DNA from: an uncultured Clostridia bacterium
Lineage (GTDB): Bacteria > Bacillota > Clostridia > Christensenellales > Pumilibacteraceae
Assembly: GCA_934270565.1 (NCBI GenBank)
Contig: CAKQPR010000028.1
Span: 1 to 20,690 of the forward strand
Reading direction: 5' to 3'
DNA length: 20,690 nt
Both the position numbers and the translations under genes were made by a program. Numbering within the stretch: the first letter of the stretch is position 1; the number at the start of each line of letters is the position of its first letter. The notes below the pieces were generated by a model that ran no database searches, was not told the DNA's origin, and saw only the letters and a program-made list of their open reading frames with translations. This document shows, piece after piece, positions 13,714 to 20,690 of the stretch.

Positions 13714-16299
13714 TTATCTGACTATAAGCCCGTTGTCGCCGACGTCCACCGTAAGGGTAGTGTTGGGAGCGACGTTGTCGGCAAGGATTTTCTTTGCGAG
13801 CAGCGTTTCGACGTTGGATTGAATATAACGTTTGAGCGGACGAGCGCCGTAAATCGGGTCGTAGCCGTGATCGACGATATAGTCCTTCGCGGCGGGCGTT
13901 ACTTTGAGCGAAAGCTCACGTTCCGCCATACGTTTTCTGAGCGCGCCGAGCACAAGTTCGATAATCTGACCGATGTTATCCTTGGTAAGCGGCTTGTAGT
14001 AAACGATTTCGTCGAGTCTGTTGAGGAATTCGGGTCTGAACGAGCGTTTCAGAAGCGCGTCCACTTTCTCGCGGGCGTCCTCGGAAATATCGCCCGACGG
14101 CGTAATTCCTTCGAGAATGATGTCCGAACCGAGGTTGGAAGTCAGAATAAGCACGGTGTTTTTGAAATCGACCGTTCTGCCTTGCGAATCGGTGATACGA
14201 CCGTCGTCGAGGATCTGCAACAGGATATTGAACACGTCGGGATGAGCTTTTTCGATTTCGTCGAAAAGTACGACGGAGTAGGGGTGACGGCGTACCGCTT
14301 CGGTAAGCTGACCGCCTTCCTCGTAGCCGACGTATCCCGGAGGAGCGCCAATAAGACGGGAGACGGAGAATTTTTCCATATATTCGCTCATATCGATACG
14401 GATAAGGTTTTTCTCGTCGTCGAAAAGCTGTTCGGTGAGCGCCTTGGCAAGCTCGGTTTTGCCCACGCCGGTGGGGCCGAGGAACATAAACGAGCCTATC
14501 GGACGGTTGCCGTCGGCAAGCCCTACGCGCGAACGCATAATCGCTTCGCTTACTTTCTGAACGGCTTCGTCCTGACCTATAACGCGTTTGTGCAAAAGCG
14601 CGGGAAGGTTAAGGATCTTTTCGCGCTCGCTCTCCATAAGCTTGGTAAGCGGTATGCCCGTCCAGCGGCTCACGACCCGCGAAATTTCCTCTTCGGTTAC
14701 GGTGTCGCGGAGGAGCGTGTGTTCGTCGTTTTCGTGAGCCTGAGCCTCTTCGAGTTTCTTTTTAAGCGCGGGGAGAGTGGAGTACTGCAGCTCTGCCGCT
14801 TTTTCGTAGTTCGCTTCGCGCTGATATCTTTCGATAAGCGCATTCGTGCGTTCGATTTCCGATTTGAGGTCGGCGGTCGCCTTGATTCCCTGCTTTTCGG
14901 TCTCCCATTTCGCCTTCATTCCGTTGAATTTCTCGCGAAGGTCGGCAAGCTCGCGGCGAATGTCCTCGAGACGTTTTTCGGAGAGCTTGTCGGTTTCCTT
15001 CTTGAGCGCGGTTTCCTCGATCTCGAGCTGCATGATTTTACGCGAAATTTCGTCCATTTCGGTAGGCATCGAGTCGATTTCGGTGCGGATCATCGCGCAC
15101 GCTTCGTCCACGAGGTCGATCGCCTTGTCGGGCAGGAAACGGTCGGTGATGTAACGATTCGAAAGCGTTGCCGCCGCGACGAGCGCGCCGTCGTGAATAC
15201 GCACGCCATGATAAACTTCGTATCTGTCTTTCAGTCCGCGGAGTATGGAAATCGTGTCCTCGACCGTCGGTTCGTCCACCATTACCGGCTGGAAACGCCG
15301 CTCGAGCGCCGCGTCCTTTTCGATATACTTGCGGTATTCGTCAAGCGTGGTCGCGCCTATGCAATGGAGTTCGCCGCGGGCGAGCAGAGGTTTAAGCAGG
15401 TTGCCGGCGTCCATAGCGCCGTCCGATTTGCCCGCGCCGACTATCGTGTGAAGTTCGTCGATGAACAGAAGAATTCTGCCTTCGCTTTTCTTCACCTCGT
15501 TAAGAACGGCTTTGAGACGTTCCTCGAATTCGCCGCGGTACTTCGCGCCCGCAACGAGCGCTCCCATATCGAGCGCGAAAATCGTCTTGTTTTTAAGCCC
15601 CTCGGGTACGTCGCCGCGAACGATTCGTTGCGCGAGCCCCTCGGCGATCGCGGTTTTACCTACGCCGGGTTCGCCGATAAGCACGGGGTTGTTCTTGGTT
15701 TTACGCGAAAGTATACGGATAACGTTACGGATTTCGCCGTCGCGCCCGATTACGGGGTCGAGTTTGCCGGACTTGGCGCGCTCGACGAGGTCGAAACCGT
15801 ACTTCGAAAGCGCGTCGTAACTGCTCTCGGGGTTGTCGCTCGTAACGCGGCTCGTCTTGACTTTTTTGAGCTCTTCGGTGAAACTTTCTTTGGTTACGCC
15901 GCGGGCGCGCAGAACGTTTTTAAGCTGTTCGGGCGCGTTGTCGAAAAGCGCGAGCATAACGTGTTCGACCGAAACGTATTCGTCTTTAAGCCCCGCCGCG
16001 AGCTTTTCCGCAGCGTTCAGAGTACGCTCGACGGACGAAGAGACGTAGATTTTTTCGGGATCTGCGCCGCGACCGGATACGGACGGAAGCCTGTTTATAA
16101 GCGCTTCGACGTCCGCAAGCAATGCGCTCACGTCCGTGCCGTTCTTTTTCAGTACGGATCCGATAAGTCCTTCTTCCTGAGCGATCAGGGCGTAGCAGAG
16201 GTGCTCGGGAGCGATCTCCGCGTTGCCGTGATCAACCGATATGGATTGTGCCGATCTCAAAGCCTCGGCTGTTTTTTGTGTAAATTTTTCAGTGTTCAT
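13714..16299 (-). CDS. clpB: ATP-dependent disaggregase ClpB
   Basis: This encodes an 861-residue Hsp100 AAA+ chaperone that pulls polypeptides out of aggregates together with DnaK. The order is the Clp N domain (1-145), AAA1 with Walker A GEPGVGKT (209-216) and DELH (281-284), the long coiled-coil M domain (about 405-525), and AAA2 with GPTGVGKT and FDEIEKAHPDV. A C-terminal D2-small domain ends it, with GYDPIYGARPLKRYIQ. The M domain and full length separate it from ClpC, ClpA and ClpE. ATG is at 16297-16299 with an AAGGAGG site at 16307-16313 on the minus strand. An RHH-protein gene ends 40 bases upstream and no promoter is seen between, so the two are probably co-transcribed. No CIRCE or CtsR-type operator was found. 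Confidence 0.96.
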   Translation of the reverse strand: MNTEKFTQKTAEALRSAQSISVDHGNAEIAPEHLCYALIAQEEGLIGSVLKKNGTDVSALLADVEALINRLPSVSGRGADPEKIYVSSSVERTLNAAEKLAAGLKDEYVSVEHVMLALFDNAPEQLKNVLRARGVTKESFTEELKKVKTSRVTSDNPESSYDALSKYGFDLVERAKSGKLDPVIGRDGEIRNVIRILSRKTKNNPVLIGEPGVGKTAIAEGLAQRIVRGDVPEGLKNKTIFALDMGALVAGAKYRGEFEERLKAVLNEVKKSEGRILLFIDELHTIVGAGKSDGAMDAGNLLKPLLARGELHCIGATTLDEYRKYIEKDAALERRFQPVMVDEPTVEDTISILRGLKDRYEVYHGVRIHDGALVAAATLSNRYITDRFLPDKAIDLVDEACAMIRTEIDSMPTEMDEISRKIMQLEIEETALKKETDKLSEKRLEDIRRELADLREKFNGMKAKWETEKQGIKATADLKSEIERTNALIERYQREANYEKAAELQYSTLPALKKKLEEAQAHENDEHTLLRDTVTEEEISRVVSRWTGIPLTKLMESEREKILNLPALLHKRVIGQDEAVQKVSEAIMRSRVGLADGNRPIGSFMFLGPTGVGKTELAKALTEQLFDDEKNLIRIDMSEYMEKFSVSRLIGAPPGYVGYEEGGQLTEAVRRHPYSVVLFDEIEKAHPDVFNILLQILDDGRITDSQGRTVDFKNTVLILTSNLGSDIILEGITPSGDISEDAREKVDALLKRSFRPEFLNRLDEIVYYKPLTKDNIGQIIELVLGALRKRMAERELSLKVTPAAKDYIVDHGYDPIYGARPLKRYIQSNVETLLAKKILADNVAPNTTLTVDVGDNGLIVR

Positions 16300-16339
16300 A
16301 ACGTTACCTCCTTATTATTTTTCGTAATGCGCGTCGCGT

Positions 16340-16951
16340 TTACGCGCCGATCGCGCCGTTTTTCACTGTTTTTGAGTACTCTGCTTTCACGCCGTCCGCC
16401 GTTATTTCACCGGACAGGTATTTTTTCAAAGCATTATCGAAAGCCTTGACGTAATCGCTCACGCGCTTGCCCGCCTTCGGCATGTTCGGGTCGAAGAGCG
16501 GAGCCCGTCTTACCCACCTGCCCGAGGTCAGAGCGTATTCCGTTTTTCCGTTCGGGGCGCAAGCCTTCTCGGCTTCCGTCCACAGCTCGAAAAATCTGAG
16601 CATAAGCGAATCGAATTCGGTCGAGCGCGTCCGATAACTTACCGTAAGCGTTGCCGCGCCGTCGCCGATCTCCACGTCGTATCGCAAAGTGGGGCGGTAG
16701 CGGTAGTTGAGCTCGCTTTTTACGCACAAAGTGTTGTCGTGCTCGACGTAATCCACCTTGAGACTGTCCAGCATTTTTTCCGCTTCTTCGAAAATTCTGC
16801 GCGTATGCTTGGCGGGCGTCGTCAGCGAAACGTGATCGGCAAGGATTTCGTTTATAAGATGCGAGCGGTTTGTGCCCGCTCGGTTCGCAAGTTCGTCCAC
16901 CCGAGCGACTACCTCGTCGGATAATATCAGACTGTACAAACTGCGTTTCAT
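16340..16951 (-). CDS. Ribbon-helix-helix protein of unknown function, upstream of clpB
   Basis: This encodes 203 residues. Residues 1-43 look like a ribbon-helix-helix (CopG/Arc-like) DNA-binding domain: a short strand KRSLYSLILS, then helix DEVVARVDELANRAG, a turn TNRS and helix HLINEILADHV. Residues 50-203 are a mixed alpha/beta region (LRYDVEIGDGAATLTVSYRT, then FFELWTEAEKA and SDYVKAFDNALKKYLSGE) that I do not recognise. ATG 16951 is chosen because homology to the RHH fold begins there and AAGGAGG lies about 12 bases upstream, slightly far. The frame is open 48 codons further, past the predicted promoter. It is likely the first gene of an operon with clpB, which suggests it may sense stress or regulate clpB; that is inference only. 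Confidence 0.7.
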   Translation of the reverse strand: MKRSLYSLILSDEVVARVDELANRAGTNRSHLINEILADHVSLTTPAKHTRRIFEEAEKMLDSLKVDYVEHDNTLCVKSELNYRYRPTLRYDVEIGDGAATLTVSYRTRSTEFDSLMLRFFELWTEAEKACAPNGKTEYALTSGRWVRRAPLFDPNMPKAGKRVSDYVKAFDNALKKYLSGEITADGVKAEYSKTVKNGAIGA

Positions 16952-17013
16952 TTTTTTGTTTAGCCCTCCTTCGCGGTGCGTTCTTTCAAACGTGTTCCGC
17001 ATTTCATATAAAT

Positions 17014-17041
17014 AGTATACCACAAAATTTTCGGTTGTCAA
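17014..17041 (-). promoter_or_regulatory. Sigma-A promoter of the RHH-clpB operon
   Basis: On the minus strand a perfect TTGACA (17036-17041) and TATACT (17014-17019) are separated by 16 bases. The transcript would start near 17007, giving a leader of about 55 nt. An inverted repeat CAAAAT (17023-17028) / ATTTTG (17044-17049) flanks the -35 box and could be an operator, but it is weak. Confidence 0.8.
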
Positions 17042-17231
17042 GTATTTTGCAGTGTTTTTTATATAATTTTTTTCGCGCGTTTGTTTATAACGCAAAAAAC
17101 TTCCTCGTCGGGAGGAAGAGAGGGGGTAATTTATGAGGAAGAGAGGGTAGAGTAATTTATTAAGACCGCCCGGGAGACGGTGAGGTTGAGTGTGAGTGCA
17201 TTTTTTAACGTACCGTTCCGAGGCAACCGAA

Positions 17232-17508
17232 TTCGCTCCCGCGAGATTTCTCGACTACGCTCGAAATGACGAGGCTAAGTACCGTTACGTTTGATTTGCG
17301 GGCGGACGTGGCGTCCACCCCTACCTGCTCTACCGAAAGTAGATACGGGCATCGCCGACATGCCGACGGCGGCTCGCCGTTCGCTCCCGCGAGATTTCTC
17401 GACTACGCTCGAAATGACGAAGCTAAGTACCGTTACGTTTGATTTGCGGGCGGACGGGGGCGTCCGCCCCTACCTGCTCTACCGAAAGTAGATACGGGCA
17501 TCGCCGAC
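17232..17508 (-). repeat. Tandem repeat of about 128 bases, two copies (with family A copies 4 and 5)
   Basis: 17232-17359 and 17380-17508 are near-identical direct copies. Each contains a family A hairpin on the minus strand (17232-17270; 17380-17418; ATTTC/GAAAT type). Each then has a GC hairpin: GGGCGGACG pairs perfectly with CGTCCGCCC in the second copy and with one mismatch in the first. The same arrangement recurs at 20601-20690. Confidence 0.8.
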
Positions 17509-17570
17509 TTGCCTGCAGGGATTCCCTGTCGGCGATGCCCGTACTTATAAAATAACATTATAAAACAAAG

Positions 17571-17643
17571 CGAAACGGTATTTTGTTTCGTCATCCTGAG
17601 CGGAGCGCGAAGCGCGCAGTCGTAAGGATCTCGCGAGAGCGAA
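17571..17643 (+). repeat. Family A hairpin repeat, copy 6 (ATCCT/AGGAT type)
   Basis: The P1 stem CGAAAC (17571-17576) pairs with GTTTCG (17585-17590), complementary but different from copy 1 (GGAAC/GTTCC). P2 is ATCCT (17593-17597) with AGGAT (17625-17629). The upstream 45 bases match 27-66 of the window. Confidence 0.75.
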
Positions 17644-17774
17644 TACGAACGCAAGTGAACGGTACACCCCAAAAACTCGCCCGCGGTGGCTCACCGCCTC
17701 GCGGGAGCGAATACGGTTGTTGCGGAACGTATGATCCAAATACTTGTCCGCGTCTTTTTGCCTTGCTTGCGTCG

Positions 17775-17981
17775 TCAGATCAAGCCGAGGACGTAGTTTG
17801 CGTCGATGTCGAGTTCGCGGCAGATACGTGCGAAAGTGTCGAGTTTCGGAAGTTTTTTCGTCGTTTTGTACTGCGTTATCATTTCGGGCGAAACGCCCAC
17901 GCGTCTGGCGATTTCCGCCGTCGTAAGTCCGCTGTTAGTGATTTCTTCGCCGAGTCGCTCGTTTATAATTCGGCTGTTCAT
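17775..17981 (-). CDS. Small XRE-family (Cro/CI-type) regulator
   Basis: This encodes a 68-residue protein that is almost entirely an HTH domain: LTTAEIARRVGVSPEMITQY at about residues 19-38 is the helix-turn-helix, followed by KLPKLDTFARICRELDIDANYVLGL, the typical XRE tail. There is no separate sensor or protease domain, so it is a minimal repressor of the SinR/Cro kind. The ribosome binding site AAGGGGTG lies a few bases before ATG 17981. It is transcribed away from a membrane-protein gene. The gap of about 190 bases between the starts holds two related palindromes that are plausible operators for it. Autoregulation and repression of the neighbour are inferred from that arrangement. Confidence 0.88.
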   Translation of the reverse strand: MNSRIINERLGEEITNSGLTTAEIARRVGVSPEMITQYKTTKKLPKLDTFARICRELDIDANYVLGLI

Positions 17982-18036
17982 ATTGCGTCACCCCTTACTG
18001 AATATCAAAATAATTATATCTTCCGCTGAAAATTAT

Positions 18037-18051
18037 ATAACCAACGGTTAG
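18037..18051 (-). promoter_or_regulatory. Putative operator O2 in the divergent region
   Basis: On the minus strand this reads CTAACCGTTGGTTAT, matching the operator at 18066-18080 at 12 of 15 positions. It contains the inverted repeat AACC-AAC-GGTT as read on the plus strand. Its centre lies 29 bases from O1, about three helical turns, so both would face the same side of the DNA. Confidence 0.5.
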
Positions 18052-18058
18052 TATTTAC

Positions 18059-18087
18059 TTGACAACTAACCGATAGTTAGCTATAAT
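18059..18087 (+). promoter_or_regulatory. Consensus sigma-A promoter with internal operator O1
   Basis: A perfect TTGACA (18059-18064), 17 bases and a perfect TATAAT (18082-18087) form an ideal promoter for the membrane-protein gene. The spacer holds the perfect inverted repeat CTAAC-CGATA-GTTAG (18066-18080), so a protein bound there would block RNA polymerase. Strong promoter plus overlapping operator suggests tight repression with high output when relieved. Confidence 0.85.
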
Positions 18088-18169
18088 AATGATATAAACG
18101 GGGGGAAAGGGGAATTTTTGAGAAGAACCCGCTTAGCGATCGGTGCAGGCAAGACGGAGAAACTGTTTA

Positions 18170-18898
18170 ATGAAACCGAATTCGAACACAAAGGAAAGAA
18201 TACTGAGATGCCGGAGCTTTTTTCCGGCGATAGCGTATATCGCGTGCACGTTCGTGCCGCTTTATTCGGGGCGCGCCGAGATCGGCAGCCTTTTCGCCGT
18301 GAGCTGGAGCGATAAAGAATTCGAGAAGTACGTTTACGCGCTCGCGACGAGCTGCCTCGTTTTCTGGATGATGGGGCTTTGTTATCTTATGGCGGGCGTG
18401 AACTCGCTTGTGAGCGGCGCCAAGGAAAAAGGTCTGCCGCTTTGGTCGAGGGTCGTTGCGGTAGCGGTCGAATGTGCGATTATGAGCATAGTGAGGCGGG
18501 CGGCGTTTGCGCCTTACGGAATCGACGGCAAAATCGTTATGTCGATTGTGGGCGCGACGATCATCTGCGAAACGCTCGATATCGCGGTCAGATTCGCGCG
18601 CGGAAAGACTGCGGGAGATCGTGCGGCGGGAATTACGATTTCGACGATTTACGCGGTTGTCGCGACGTGTCTGATTCCGTTTATCGTCTGGGCGAATAAC
18701 GGCAAGACAAATAATGACGCGATTGCGTACTTCGACGCGAGGATAGAGAAGGCGGTAGGACTTCGCGACGAAGAGCTCGAGGAATATAACGACGCGTCGT
18801 CAAGCGGAAAAGCCGCCGCACTCGTTTCCATAGCAATGCTCGACGAGGAGATAGACACCCTTATAGAGCGGCGTAACGAGCTCGTATATTACAGCTAA
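18170..18898 (+). CDS. Membrane protein of unknown function, five predicted helices
   Basis: This encodes 242 residues that I do not recognise. Hydrophobic segments lie at about residues 16-34, 54-76, 91-108, 121-141 and 152-175. A charged cytoplasmic or external tail follows (176-242), with two helical stretches (YFDARIEKAVGLRDEELEEY and SIAMLDEEIDTLIERRNELV) that could form a coiled coil. ATG 18170 is preceded by GGAG at 18156-18159. An in-frame GTG at 18143 would add nine residues but lacks a ribosome binding site. The gene is driven by a consensus promoter overlaid by a palindrome, opposite an XRE repressor gene, and ends at a strong terminator, so it is a single-gene unit. The layout recalls repressor/membrane-effector pairs, but no substrate or activity can be assigned. 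Confidence 0.75.
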   Translation: MKPNSNTKERILRCRSFFPAIAYIACTFVPLYSGRAEIGSLFAVSWSDKEFEKYVYALATSCLVFWMMGLCYLMAGVNSLVSGAKEKGLPLWSRVVAVAVECAIMSIVRRAAFAPYGIDGKIVMSIVGATIICETLDIAVRFARGKTAGDRAAGITISTIYAVVATCLIPFIVWANNGKTNNDAIAYFDARIEKAVGLRDEELEEYNDASSSGKAAALVSIAMLDEEIDTLIERRNELVYYS

Positions 18899-18914
18899 GA
18901 CAGGTAACGTAGCG

Positions 18915-18947
18915 AAAACGGCTCCCGAAGCGTCGGAAGCCGTTTTT
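18915..18947. terminator. Bidirectional terminator between the membrane-protein gene and the transporter
   Basis: AAAACGGCT (18915-18923) pairs with AGCCGTTTT (18938-18946), with an inner CCGA/TCGG pairing, followed by TTTTT on the plus strand. The A-run on the left serves the convergent transporter gene, which ends at 19001. Confidence 0.85.
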
Positions 18948-19000
18948 ATATGTATGCGTGCGCATATGCGCATATTTATTGTTTTTGCGCCGATTTAAGC

Positions 19001-20407
19001 TCAACCGCCGAAGATCAGATTGCTGAGCCCCGTCGAAGTGAAGAAGAGCACGACCATCAGAAGCGGCACGACGTATTTGATCATTACCGAATAAAGCTTC
19101 GCGCGTTTGAATTTCTCGCCGTTTTTCTCGACTTCGTCCACGACCCATTTGGGACCCACGACCCAGCCGACGAGTATGCTCGTGAGCAGGCAGATAAGCG
19201 GCATAAGCAGGTTGTTCGCGATATAGTCGATTACGTCCAGTAGCTGCGCCGCCGCGCCGTTAGGAAGGGTTATTTCGAAGAAGAACACGTTGTAGCCGAG
19301 GCAGATTATTACGCCGGTTACGACCGAGAAGATAATTACGAACAGACACGTTTGCTTGCGGGTTTTGTGGAATACTTCCATGCAGTTCGCGACGAGCGTT
19401 TCCATAACGGATACGCAGCTCGTGAGCGCGGCGAAGCCGAGCGCGAGGAAGAACGCGATTCCGACGAATTTTCCGATACCGCCCATCGCCGCGAAAACTT
19501 GCGGAAGGCTGATGAACGTAAGCCCCGGACCGCCGCTCATTCCGTCCATGCCGAGGAAAACGTAAACGGCGGGAATTATCATCATTCCTGCAAGGAACGC
19601 CACGCCGGTGTCGCAGATTTCCACGCGATTGTTCGCCCGAACGAGGTTTACGTCGTCTTTCATATAACTGCCGTAAGTCACCATAATTCCCATGCTCACG
19701 CTGAGCGAGAAGAACAGCTGACTCATTGCGTCGAGCACCACGCTCAGAAATTTCGGTACGGTCATACCCGTGAAGTCGGGCGTTATGTACACGAGCAAGC
19801 CCTGAAGCCCCGTCCGCGTAACGCCGTTATCGTCGGTGTGCGAAAGGGTGAGCGAGAAGATCGCGATCGCGATTATGAGGATCAGAAGCGCGGGCATAAG
19901 GTATTTCGAGAATTTTTCGATACCTTTTTCGACGCCGCAGAATACGATTCCCGCGGTGAGCGCGATAAATATCAGCGTGAACACTATGGGCGCGACGGGC
20001 GAAGTGATGAACGACGTAAAGTAGCCGCTTTCGGTCAGCGCCGAGCCGTCGCTTATGACGTATTCGACGAAATACTTGGAGATCCAGCCGCCGATTACCG
20101 AATAATAAGTCATTATAAGCGCGGGCACAATAAACGTCAGAATTCCGAGGAATCTCCACTTTTTGTTCATCGTTCCGAACGCGTTGAGCGCGTTCTGCTT
20201 TGTTCTGCGCCCGATCGCGACGTCCGTCGTGAGAAGCACGAAACCGAACGTCAGCACCAGCACAAGGTAGACGATGAGGAACAGACCTCCGCCGTCCTTT
20301 GCGCACAGATACGGAAAACGCCAGATGTTTCCGACGCCTACCGCGCTCCCCGCCGCAGCCAGAACGAAGCCGAGCGAACCCGAAAATCCGCCCTTTTTGC
20401 CGCTCAT
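19001..20407 (-). CDS. Sodium-dependent transporter of the NSS (SNF) family
   Basis: This encodes a 468-residue LeuT-fold symporter that takes up amino acids or related small molecules with sodium. Helix 1 carries the family signature GSAVGVGNIWRFPYLCAKDGGG (residues 20-41), including the unwound substrate and sodium site. SVSMGIMVTYGSYM marks helix 6, and about 11-12 hydrophobic helices are visible, as in bacterial LeuT/MhsT-like proteins. The start at 20407 (MSGKKGGFSGSLGF) is preferred because AAGGGGA precedes it and homologues begin there. An in-frame ATG at 20458 lies only a few bases from the predicted transcription start and has no ribosome binding site. The ATG at 20497 is inside the promoter and excluded. 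The substrate cannot be inferred from the sequence. Confidence 0.92.
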   Translation of the reverse strand: MSGKKGGFSGSLGFVLAAAGSAVGVGNIWRFPYLCAKDGGGLFLIVYLVLVLTFGFVLLTTDVAIGRRTKQNALNAFGTMNKKWRFLGILTFIVPALIMTYYSVIGGWISKYFVEYVISDGSALTESGYFTSFITSPVAPIVFTLIFIALTAGIVFCGVEKGIEKFSKYLMPALLILIIAIAIFSLTLSHTDDNGVTRTGLQGLLVYITPDFTGMTVPKFLSVVLDAMSQLFFSLSVSMGIMVTYGSYMKDDVNLVRANNRVEICDTGVAFLAGMMIIPAVYVFLGMDGMSGGPGLTFISLPQVFAAMGGIGKFVGIAFFLALGFAALTSCVSVMETLVANCMEVFHKTRKQTCLFVIIFSVVTGVIICLGYNVFFFEITLPNGAAAQLLDVIDYIANNLLMPLICLLTSILVGWVVGPKWVVDEVEKNGEKFKRAKLYSVMIKYVVPLLMVVLFFTSTGLSNLIFGG

Positions 20408-20468
20408 CAAAGAGTTCCCCTTTACCGTGCTTTCCTGTTGTGTTTCGTTATTCTCCATAATAGAGTAC

Positions 20469-20497
20469 AGTATATCAAAAATCGACGGATTTTGCAA
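20469..20497 (-). promoter_or_regulatory. Sigma-A promoter of the NSS transporter gene
   Basis: On the minus strand TTGCAA (20492-20497) and TATACT (20469-20474) are separated by 17 bases. Transcription would start near 20462. Confidence 0.8.
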
Positions 20498-20600
20498 GCG
20501 AAACCGCGCCGATTTGAACGAAAAGTGAAAAGATCGGGGTAAAAACGTGAACCTCCGCAGGGCGCGGAGCCTCGTGAACCTCCGCTTCGAGGCGATCGTA

Positions 20601-20690
20601 TTCGCTCCCGCGGGATTTCTCGACTACGCTCGAAATGACGAGGCTAAATACCGTTTCGTTTGGTTTGCGGGCGGACGGGGGCGTCCGCCC
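20601..20690 (-). repeat. Family A hairpin repeat, copy 7, with GC hairpin (runs off the window)
   Basis: The minus-strand hairpin ATTTC/GAAAT type lies at 20601-20639 with the conserved tail. It is followed by GGGCGGACG-GGGG-CGTCCGCCC up to the last base, the same order as in 17232-17508. Confidence 0.8.

Larger units (their letters stand above)
16952..17774. other. Promoter region followed by a repeat island
   Basis: No gene is supported here. Bases 16952-17041 are the leader and promoter of the RHH-clpB operon, and 17100-17231 is anonymous sequence. 17232-17508 is a tandem repeat containing family A copies 4 and 5. 17528-17643 matches the start of the window and holds family A copy 6. 17666-17760 repeats fragments also seen near 9680-9720 and 150-180. 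Confidence 0.65.

Noticed and set aside
12371..13822. Long open frames in other frames and on the opposite strand of the collagen-like gene (for example 12584-13618 on the minus strand)
   Set aside because: Nine-base periodic DNA keeps all related frames free of stops; only the plus frame from 12306 has a ribosome binding site, a cysteine-rich head and a non-repetitive conserved-looking tail.
13819..16449. 876-codon open frame antisense to clpB
   Set aside because: The minus-strand frame encodes a full-length ClpB with all motifs; the plus-strand product matches nothing and results from codon bias (GAA/TTC, CGC/GCG).
16300..17050. CIRCE or CtsR operator for clpB
   Set aside because: I looked for TTAGCACTC/GAGTGCTAA and tandem GGTCAAA motifs in the clpB and RHH-gene upstream regions and found neither.

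Overview
The window reads as chromosomal DNA from a moderately GC-rich, probably uncultured member of the Bacillota (Clostridia-like). The signs are a large Bacillus/Clostridium-type SRP RNA with an Alu domain, a SpoVT-like AbrB/GAF regulator, the secG-rnr gene pair, strong AAGGAG-type ribosome binding sites and consensus sigma-A promoters. It also has a collagen-like, cysteine-rich protein of the type seen on clostridial spores. Assignment below this level is not possible from the sequence alone.

Layout: 1-511 is gene-free and made of dispersed repeats. 512-3552 (+) carries a spoVT-like regulator, secG and rnr (RNase R). 3553-4170 is a repeat-filled gap. 4171-8567 (+) has a sigma-A promoter, the large SRP RNA, ileS (type 2 isoleucyl-tRNA synthetase) and a translationally coupled SAM methyltransferase. 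8568-9808 is a 1.2-kb repeat island. 9820-12088 (+) is an RluA-family pseudouridine synthase followed by class II galT, closed by a strong terminator. 12306-13628 (+) encodes the collagen-like protein. 13714-16951 (-) is a likely operon of an uncharacterised ribbon-helix-helix protein and clpB, convergent with the collagen gene across a shared bidirectional terminator. 16952-17774 is mostly another repeat island. 17775-18898 is a divergent pair: a small XRE-type regulator (-) and a five-helix membrane protein of unknown function (+), whose consensus promoter is overlaid by a palindromic operator. 19001-20407 (-) is an NSS-family sodium-coupled transporter, and 20498-20690 is repeat DNA again.

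Most genes are housekeeping functions: RNA decay, protein export and targeting, tRNA charging, RNA modification and protein disaggregation. The less ordinary parts are the non-coding repeats. Two families fold into hairpins whose paired arms change together between copies. One of them (about 100 nt, with a GTAC-N5-GTAC tip) sits directly behind the stop codons of rnr and the methyltransferase gene, which suggests a role at mRNA 3' ends. The other (seven copies) sits in every large gap except the short one before the collagen gene. The XRE/membrane-protein pair and the RHH-clpB operon are the best candidates for undescribed regulatory units. No transposase, phage gene, CRISPR array or known defence system is visible.
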